From NCBI GenBank assembly GCA_021158805.1, contig JAGGTZ010000125.1, positions 1-10,326 on the forward strand: a DNA stretch of 10,326 bases, in the 5' to 3' direction. Source of the DNA: Thermoproteota archaeon (GTDB lineage: Archaea > Korarchaeota > Korarchaeia > Korarchaeales > Korarchaeaceae). Shown here one piece after another: positions 6,318-10,326 of the stretch (position 1 is the stretch's first letter; each line of letters opens with the position of its first letter). The notes below the pieces were generated by a model. That model saw only the letters and a list, made by a program, of their open reading frames with translations. It made no database searches and was not told where the DNA came from. The position numbers were made by a program, and so were the translations under genes.

Positions 6318-7062
6318 CTACACCACCACGCTGCATTTCCTCTCTTATCTTTTTCTCAATTTCCTTTATTAACTCACTCTTTATCCTCTCGATCTCTTCT
6401 ATTTGCCTATCTATGATCTTGAAATCTATTCCTAGGGAGAATGTCTTGTTTAGTACCTCTAACACTGCCTTAGCAGCCTTAGGATCAGGTGAGTAATCAG
6501 GGGCAACTCCACTCACAACTACACTATTAAGTCCTCTTATCTTAGATATAGCTAATACAGAGCCAGCTAAACCTATTACGGACTTTATTACATCCTGCTT
6601 AATAGCACCCGCTTCTAAGAACTTTCTTAGCAGGTCTTCATCGCTTCCGAACACAAGGGCTTTCCTGGCTAGGCTTTCGTCTACGAATCCAGTGACTACA
6701 ACTATTTTCTTTGTACCCATTTTCATAAGGAACTTCATTATCTCGCTGGCTACCTCCATCCCACCCCAGGGTAGGGGCTGCACATCGCTCGTTGCTAGGG
6801 CAATTCCCTCTTCTTCCAGATTGAATATTGAAACGGAAGGTATGACAAATTTTCCATCCTCTAAGACGGAAATACCAACCATATTATTAGGAAACATGAG
6901 ATGTTCAGAGTATATCTTTGCTACTGGGACAGGTTCCTTCTCCTTGATTAGGTACGTTAGAACCTGTTCTCCTACATTAGCCATGCCTGGAAATCCCAAT
7001 ATCGCTATTTCTGCCTTGCTCGGGGCCGTTATCTCCTTTATTTTCACCCAACCCATAATCAT
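6292..7062 (-). CDS. PAC2-family protein, proteasome assembly chaperone homologue (copy 2)
   Basis: This 256-residue PAC2 (PF09754) family protein is a paralogue of copy 1 at 2510-3277. Shared landmarks are the glycine-rich loop FPGMANVGEQV (24-34), SDVQPLPWGGME (92-103), VVTGFVDES (122-130), SPDPKAAKAVLEVLNK (191-206) and a Lys/Glu-rich coiled coil at about 215-245. The region is GVAPDYSPDPKA here and GTTSGAFPDPKA in copy 1. The C-terminus, STEYVG, has a tyrosine third from the end but no exact HbYX. The ATG at 7062 gives MIMGWVKIKEI; the ATG two codons later (7056) aligns better with MGYVELIKI of copy 1 and has AAAGGG at a better distance, so either start is possible. It is the first gene of a four-gene overlapping run and is divergent from apgM. 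Archaeal PAC2 proteins act in 20S proteasome assembly, but some may have other roles. Confidence 0.88.
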   Translation of the reverse strand: MIMGWVKIKEITAPSKAEIAILGFPGMANVGEQVLTYLIKEKEPVPVAKIYSEHLMFPNNMVGISVLEDGKFVIPSVSIFNLEEEGIALATSDVQPLPWGGMEVASEIMKFLMKMGTKKIVVVTGFVDESLARKALVFGSDEDLLRKFLEAGAIKQDVIKSVIGLAGSVLAISKIRGLNSVVVSGVAPDYSPDPKAAKAVLEVLNKTFSLGIDFKIIDRQIEEIERIKSELIKEIEKKIREEMQRGGVDESTEYVG

Positions 7063-7088
7063 TACCCTTTCACTACATACGAAGCGCG

Positions 7089-7098
7089 TATTAAATAA
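7089..7098. promoter_or_regulatory. Shared TATA-like element between PAC2 copy 2 operon and apgM
   Basis: TATTAAATAA lies in the 55-nt divergent gap. Its centre is about 24 nt before the apgM ATG at 7118, which would make that mRNA leaderless, and about 32 nt before the PAC2 ATG at 7062. The core TATTAAAT is identical to that at 3310-3317. The rest of the gap has no long palindrome, so any PadR operator here is not obvious by eye. Confidence 0.45.
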
Positions 7099-7117
7099 GA
7101 GGGTATTTAGAGCTTAT

Positions 7118-8416
7118 ATGAGGAAGGCAATACTCGTCATCCTAGATGGGCTAGGCGACAGGCCTAGTCCATTGTTGAAGTGGCTTACCCCTTTACAGAG
7201 TGCTGAGATACCCAATTTGGACCTAATGGCATCAAAAGGCCTCATAGGGATGCAGTATCCAATAGCTCCTGGAGTACCTCCGGGTAGCGATACTGGCCAT
7301 CTATCCCTCTTTGGATACGATATTACTGAAGAGTATCCCGGTAGAGGGGTCTTCGAGGCTCTAGGTGAAGGTATAGACATAGGAGATGGAGTGGCTTTCA
7401 GGGCCAACTTCTCTACGGTAGAGGAAAGACATGGAAAACTTATAGTGAAGGATAGGAGGGCAGGAAGGATCTCGGGTGAGGAAGCAGAAAGCTTAGCCGT
7501 GGAAATAAGTGAAATGCGACTACTAGGTGGAGAAGTGAGGGCTGAGTTTAAGCATACCCTAGAACATAGGGGCTTTCTGATACTACGAGGAGAAGATCTT
7601 TCAAGTGATGTAACAGACGTAGATCCTCATGAAATAGGCTATCCTGTACTAGAACCTCTTCCAATAAATAAGAGAGCAGAGAAAACTGCTAAAGCATTGA
7701 AGGAATTCCTTCTTAAGTCCTATAATATCCTAAAAGACCATGAGATCAATAAGAGGAGGATAGAAGAGGGGAAACCACCGGCTAATTTCATATTGCCCAG
7801 AGGAGCGGCAAAAACCGCGGATTTGGAACCCTTCTCAGCTAGATGGGGATTCAGACCAGCAGCAGTGGCGGCAGGTCCAATGTATAAGGGCATAGCTAAG
7901 GCCCTAGGATTTGAAGTTTATCAGCCTAAGGGTGCGACGGGACTACCTGACTCAGATTTCTCAGCTAAAGTCAGTAAAGCCTTGGATCTACTTTCAGAAT
8001 TTGACTTTGTCTACTTACACATAAAGGCCACAGATGTTGCATCTCACAAGGGAGATGCCTTACTTAAGAGGGAAATCTTAGAGAGGGTAGATCTGGCTCT
8101 AGAACCCCTGACTGACGCGTCAGAAGATGTGCTGATAGTTATCACAGGGGATCATGCTACCCCATGTACTATTAAAAAACACACCGGAGACCCGGTCCCC
8201 ATATTGTTCTATGGGAAAGGACTTCCGAAGGATGACGCATCTAACTTCCAGGAACTAGACGCGCAGATAGGGGGGCTCGGATGGATCCAAGGGAATGACT
8301 TAATGAGGCTTATCCTGAATTATTCGGACAGAGCACTAGAATATGGATTAAGACCAGTTACGAAGAGAATAATGTATATCCCTAGAAAAAGCGACCTGAC
8401 ACCATTATCTATTTGA
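7118..8416 (+). CDS. apgM: 2,3-bisphosphoglycerate-independent phosphoglycerate mutase, archaeal type
   Basis: This enzyme of glycolysis/gluconeogenesis interconverts 3- and 2-phosphoglycerate through a phosphoserine, in the alkaline phosphatase superfamily. The 432-residue product starts MRKAILVILDGLGDRP, where Asp10 is a metal ligand. GSDTGHLSLFGYD (56-68) carries the catalytic serine, Ser57. FILPRGAAKT (224-233) is a conserved substrate-region motif. The second metal-site cluster is HIKATDVASHKGD (301-313, Asp306 and His310), VITGDHATPC (341-350, Asp345 and His346) and HTGDPVP (355-361, His355). Length is near the roughly 410 typical of archaeal enzymes. The ATG at 7118 is chosen because the reading frame upstream only runs antisense through PAC2 copy 2, and the enzyme core begins immediately. 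A TATA-like box about 24 nt before it implies a leaderless mRNA. The 3' end overlaps the tRNA thiolase gene by 12 bases. Confidence 0.95.
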   Translation: MRKAILVILDGLGDRPSPLLKWLTPLQSAEIPNLDLMASKGLIGMQYPIAPGVPPGSDTGHLSLFGYDITEEYPGRGVFEALGEGIDIGDGVAFRANFSTVEERHGKLIVKDRRAGRISGEEAESLAVEISEMRLLGGEVRAEFKHTLEHRGFLILRGEDLSSDVTDVDPHEIGYPVLEPLPINKRAEKTAKALKEFLLKSYNILKDHEINKRRIEEGKPPANFILPRGAAKTADLEPFSARWGFRPAAVAAGPMYKGIAKALGFEVYQPKGATGLPDSDFSAKVSKALDLLSEFDFVYLHIKATDVASHKGDALLKREILERVDLALEPLTDASEDVLIVITGDHATPCTIKKHTGDPVPILFYGKGLPKDDASNFQELDAQIGGLGWIQGNDLMRLILNYSDRALEYGLRPVTKRIMYIPRKSDLTPLSI

Positions 8417-9400
8417 CCAGATCCACTCCTTTTCTGATGAAGCCTTTTCAAAACTTGGAGGTTTTAAGAGATCTTTACCGAAGAAATCAGATAATTCAAG
8501 CTTGAACTGACATGCCTTACATAGATCAGCAGTCGTAGGTTCTCCACACACCTTACACCTCTTTATCTCAACCCTGGGCCTTATAGATCTAGTTATAAGG
8601 TAGAAAGACCTCAAGGCCCTAATTTTTGAGCCCGAAGCCTCGTCCTCTAACTCATCTATCACTCTCCTTATTCCTATTCTCATACCTTGTGTGAAGGGAC
8701 ACTTCCCTAGATGTGCTGGAATGCCTAGGGCAATAACCAATGCTGCGATCTCTCTCTCGTAAACGTATTTAAGAGGCCGGATTCGTGGTATAAGTCCCTC
8801 CTCAATCCTCCTCTCATGTCTTAATGTTTTTACTAGGGCATTTACGTCTCCTCTAGCTATATTCATTAGGGATGTCTGAACTATGTCATCGAGGTTATGG
8901 CCTGTTATAACAACACTTGCCCCGAGTTCTCTAGCAACCGCGTTGATTGCCTGCCTCCTTAAAACACCGCAATATGTGCAGACACTTCTCCTCCAGTTCT
9001 TTGGTATGTTAACCTTTATATCCTCTATGGAAATTCCATGTATATCCTCCATAGTAAACACGATGTATCTAATCCCGAGTTTCTCAGCCAATTTTTTAGC
9101 TAGCTCTATAGATGCCTTGCGATAAAAAGTACCTTCATCGATAGTTAAGGAGACCAGATTAAGTTTCATATCCGGGTGGGTATCAATAAATTCCTTCGTG
9201 ATATAAAGGGCTAGTGAGCTATCCTTCCCACCTGAGTGGGCTACAACGATCTTGTCGCCTTCCTGTAATTCGTTCTCTAGTACAGCCCAAGCTCTTCTCC
9301 TAATGGAGGATTTTAGGCAGTTAGTACATAGAGAGACGCCCCTACTATAATCAGTGTATATAGCTTCATTCTCTTGACAAATATCGCATCTTCTTTCCAT
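8405..9400 (-). CDS. tRNA 2-thiolation protein of the TtuA/Ncs6 family (TIGR00269-like)
   Basis: This 331-residue PP-loop ATPase activates a tRNA uridine by adenylation and exchanges its oxygen for sulfur. An N-terminal zinc finger is at Cys5, Cys8, Cys25 and Cys28. The ATP-binding PP-loop is HSGGKDSS (55-62). CTYC (Cys141 and Cys144) together with Cys234 in GKCPFTQG matches the three cysteines that hold the [4Fe-4S] cluster in TtuA. GHNLDD (167-172) is another family motif, and a second zinc finger uses Cys282, Cys285, Cys294 and Cys297. Every key residue of the family is present. Whether it thiolates U54 (TtuA) or wobble U34 (Ncs6) cannot be settled from sequence. The ATG at 9400 has GGTGAGGG just upstream, inside the overlapping Ubl-fold gene, whose product would be the expected sulfur donor but lacks the required tail. 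Confidence 0.93.
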   Translation of the reverse strand: MERRCDICQENEAIYTDYSRGVSLCTNCLKSSIRRRAWAVLENELQEGDKIVVAHSGGKDSSLALYITKEFIDTHPDMKLNLVSLTIDEGTFYRKASIELAKKLAEKLGIRYIVFTMEDIHGISIEDIKVNIPKNWRRSVCTYCGVLRRQAINAVARELGASVVITGHNLDDIVQTSLMNIARGDVNALVKTLRHERRIEEGLIPRIRPLKYVYEREIAALVIALGIPAHLGKCPFTQGMRIGIRRVIDELEDEASGSKIRALRSFYLITRSIRPRVEIKRCKVCGEPTTADLCKACQFKLELSDFFGKDLLKPPSFEKASSEKEWIWSNR

Positions 9401-9614
9401 TTTCCCTCACCGGACTCTCGTGATATGTGATCCTTAACCACGAAATCATATCGCCGTCATCTAAGTAGCTATCATCCGCTCTCGGCTCTCCATTAACTAA
9501 TAGAAGCGTACTCCATCTACTGAAACCTAACATTCCATATAAATCTCCTAACATCGTATTCCAGGGTAGTTCCCTCTCTTCTCCTAGAATGAACACTTTT
9601 ATGGTTTTATTCAT
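9366..9614 (-). CDS. ThiS/MoaD-like ubiquitin-fold protein lacking the C-terminal Gly-Gly
   Basis: The 82-residue product from the ATG at 9614 has the layout of the small beta-grasp sulfur carriers. Strand TIKVFILGEERELP (4-17) is followed by a helix around MLGDLYGMLGF (21-31), strand STLLLVNGEPRADDSYL (35-51) and DDGDMISWLRI (52-62), where family members carry NGE and DGD. True carriers end about ten residues after DGD in Gly-Gly; here that point reads TYHES and a further 15 charged residues follow with no Gly-Gly. The neighbouring reading frames do not supply one either. The start at 9614 is supported by GAGGA four bases upstream and by the fold. A longer 113-residue reading would run into the divergent acyltransferase gene. 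The gene overlaps the tRNA thiolase by 35 bases, which strongly suggests a joint role in sulfur transfer, perhaps non-catalytic. Confidence 0.75.
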   Translation of the reverse strand: MNKTIKVFILGEERELPWNTMLGDLYGMLGFSRWSTLLLVNGEPRADDSYLDDGDMISWLRITYHESPVRENGKKMRYLSRE

Positions 9615-9618
9615 AATT

Positions 9619-9623
9619 TCCTC
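9619..9623 (-). promoter_or_regulatory. Shine-Dalgarno deciding the Ubl-fold protein start
   Basis: GAGGA on the minus strand lies four bases before the ATG at 9614. It supports this internal start over the upstream in-frame start at 9707. Confidence 0.65.
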
Positions 9624-9630
9624 ATGCGTG

Positions 9631-9654
9631 ATATAGATGTATCTCTCTAAAAAG
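9631..9654. promoter_or_regulatory. Compact divergent promoter region, Ubl-thiolase operon and acyltransferase
   Basis: Two back-to-back TATA-like blocks lie in the 46-nt gap. On the plus strand ATATAGAT (9631-9638) is centred about 26 nt before the acyltransferase ATG at 9661. On the minus strand CTTTTTAGA (9646-9654) is centred about 36 nt before the Ubl-fold ATG at 9614. These distances match those at the other two divergent gaps, but the boxes are not perfect, so the assignment is tentative. Confidence 0.35.
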
Positions 9655-9660
9655 GCCACT

Positions 9661-10326
9661 ATGAATGGAGTTAGGATAGAAGGGGATGTCATAATACTGG
9701 GCCCCACAACACTGGGTCAAGGGACCCTAATTGGTGCATACGCGATAATAGGATATCCTATGTACAGAAAGATAAGGGAAATTGATACGGCTGGTAATAT
9801 ACTTGAATCATATGATGAGATAAGTGAGGGGACAATTATAGGGAAAAGCTGCGTGATCAGAAGTCATACGGTAATATATGAGAAGGTAAAGATAGGAAAT
9901 ATGGTTCAGACGGGACATAGTGTATTAATACGTGAAAACACGGAAATAGGAGACAGAAGCGTGGTAGGAACCCACTCAATAATAGATGGTAATGTCAAGA
10001 TAGGGAAGGAGGTAAGCATACAAAGCGGGAGCTATATACCTCCGAAGAGTATAGTGGGAAACAATGTCTTCTTAGCACCATTCGTGGTTATAACTAACGA
10101 CAAGTATCCGGCCAGTAAGAGGCTCTTAGGGGTCATGATAGAGGATGATGCGATTATAGGGGCGAATTCTGTACTAATCTCTGGCGTTAAGATAGGCAGA
10201 GGGGCAGTAGTAGCTTCTGGAGCAATTGTAACGAGAGACATCCCTCCAAACAAGGTAGTTCTTGGAGCCCCTGCACGTGTAGTTATGTCTAGAGAGGAAT
10301 ATGAGAGAAAGAAAAGGGAATATGAG
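9661..10326 (+). CDS. Left-handed beta-helix (hexapeptide-repeat) acyltransferase, 3' end cut
   Basis: An open frame from ATG 9661 runs 222 codons to the window edge without a stop. The protein is built of hexapeptide repeats ([I/V/L]-G-x4 type): ILGPTTLGQGTLIGAYAIIG at the start, then TIIGKSCVI, VKIGNMVQTG, TEIGDRSVVG and VKIGKEVSIQ, and IEDDAIIGANSVLISGVKIG before the ending VVLGAPARVV. The latter, with ITNDKYP, is characteristic of sugar N-/O-acetyltransferases such as the WbpD/PglD and maltose acetyltransferase groups. Such enzymes are trimers that acetylate nucleotide sugars for surface glycans or cofactors. His94 in QTGHSV and His108 in GTHSI are candidate catalytic histidines. A charged helix (SREEYERKKREYE) begins before the edge. 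An in-frame ATG at 9637 directly after a TAG would add eight residues. I prefer 9661 because a TATA-like block lies about 26 nt before it. Confidence 0.87.
   Translation, partial: MNGVRIEGDVIILGPTTLGQGTLIGAYAIIGYPMYRKIREIDTAGNILESYDEISEGTIIGKSCVIRSHTVIYEKVKIGNMVQTGHSVLIRENTEIGDRSVVGTHSIIDGNVKIGKEVSIQSGSYIPPKSIVGNNVFLAPFVVITNDKYPASKRLLGVMIEDDAIIGANSVLISGVKIGRGAVVASGAIVTRDIPPNKVVLGAPARVVMSREEYERKKREYE

Noticed and set aside
6692..7117. A 142-codon in-frame extension upstream of the apgM ATG
   Set aside because: It runs antisense through the well-supported PAC2 copy 2, has no family resemblance, and the enzyme core starts at the ATG at 7118 behind a TATA-like box.
9369..9420. Frameshift restoring a Gly-Gly end to the Ubl-fold protein
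   Set aside because: Reading both other minus-strand frames across the end gives either an immediate stop after RVR or ESGEGK, not a Gly-Gly terminus.
9615..9707. A 31-codon N-terminal extension of the Ubl-fold protein
   Set aside because: It overlaps the start of the divergent acyltransferase gene and adds residues before the first beta strand. The ATG at 9614 has a clear GAGGA site.
10032..10253. Minus-strand 73-codon open frame within the acyltransferase gene
   Set aside because: It is a shadow of the hexapeptide-repeat coding frame, with no ribosome site and no recognisable domain.

Overview
The window looks like chromosome of a thermophilic archaeon, probably of the TACK/Thermoproteota side. 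I infer this from the gene content: an archaeal-type phosphoglycerate mutase, two PAC2-family proteasome-chaperone homologues, a DUF354 protein, a TtuA/Ncs6 tRNA thiolase with two zinc fingers, and the tail of a thioredoxin-fold protein resembling archaeal protein disulfide oxidoreductase. AGG/AGA arginine and ATA isoleucine codons dominate, GTG and TTG starts occur, and TATA-like boxes sit about 24-36 nt before start codons. The lineage cannot be fixed further by eye. No RNA gene, CRISPR array, insertion sequence or clear terminator was seen, and no gap between genes exceeds about 75 nt.

Layout, left to right. (1) 1-1049, plus strand: the end of a thioredoxin-fold gene, 3 nt before a complete surE. 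(2) 1029-3277, minus strand: a PAC2 protein (TTG start), an SPFH/prohibitin-like membrane protein (GTG start, with its own TATA box) and a PPC/DUF296 protein (GTG start, directly abutting the SPFH stop codon). (3) 3342-4664, plus strand: a CoA-disulfide-reductase/NADH-oxidase-type flavoprotein, divergent from the first PAC2 gene. (4) 4653-7062, minus strand: a tight, overlapping four-gene run of a second PAC2 paralogue, a PadR-like regulator, a DUF354 glycosyltransferase-like protein and an unrecognised 85-residue protein. (5) 7118-8416, plus strand: apgM, divergent from the second PAC2 gene. (6) 8405-9614, minus strand: a ubiquitin/ThiS-fold small protein overlapping a TtuA/Ncs6-type tRNA thiolase. 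(7) 9661 to the right edge, plus strand: a left-handed beta-helix acyltransferase, cut by the window end.

The genes are mostly housekeeping: nucleotide salvage (SurE), glycolysis (ApgM), thiol redox (the flavoprotein and the thioredoxin-fold protein), tRNA sulfuration (TtuA/Ncs6) and proteasome assembly (PAC2 pair). Packing is extreme. All three convergent pairs overlap at their 3' ends, and three divergent pairs share 46-64 nt intergenic regions. The points most worth a second look are a sulfur-carrier-like protein that lacks the C-terminal Gly-Gly, the PAC2-PadR-DUF354-small-protein operon, and two PAC2 paralogues that each share a TATTAAAT promoter element with a metabolic gene.
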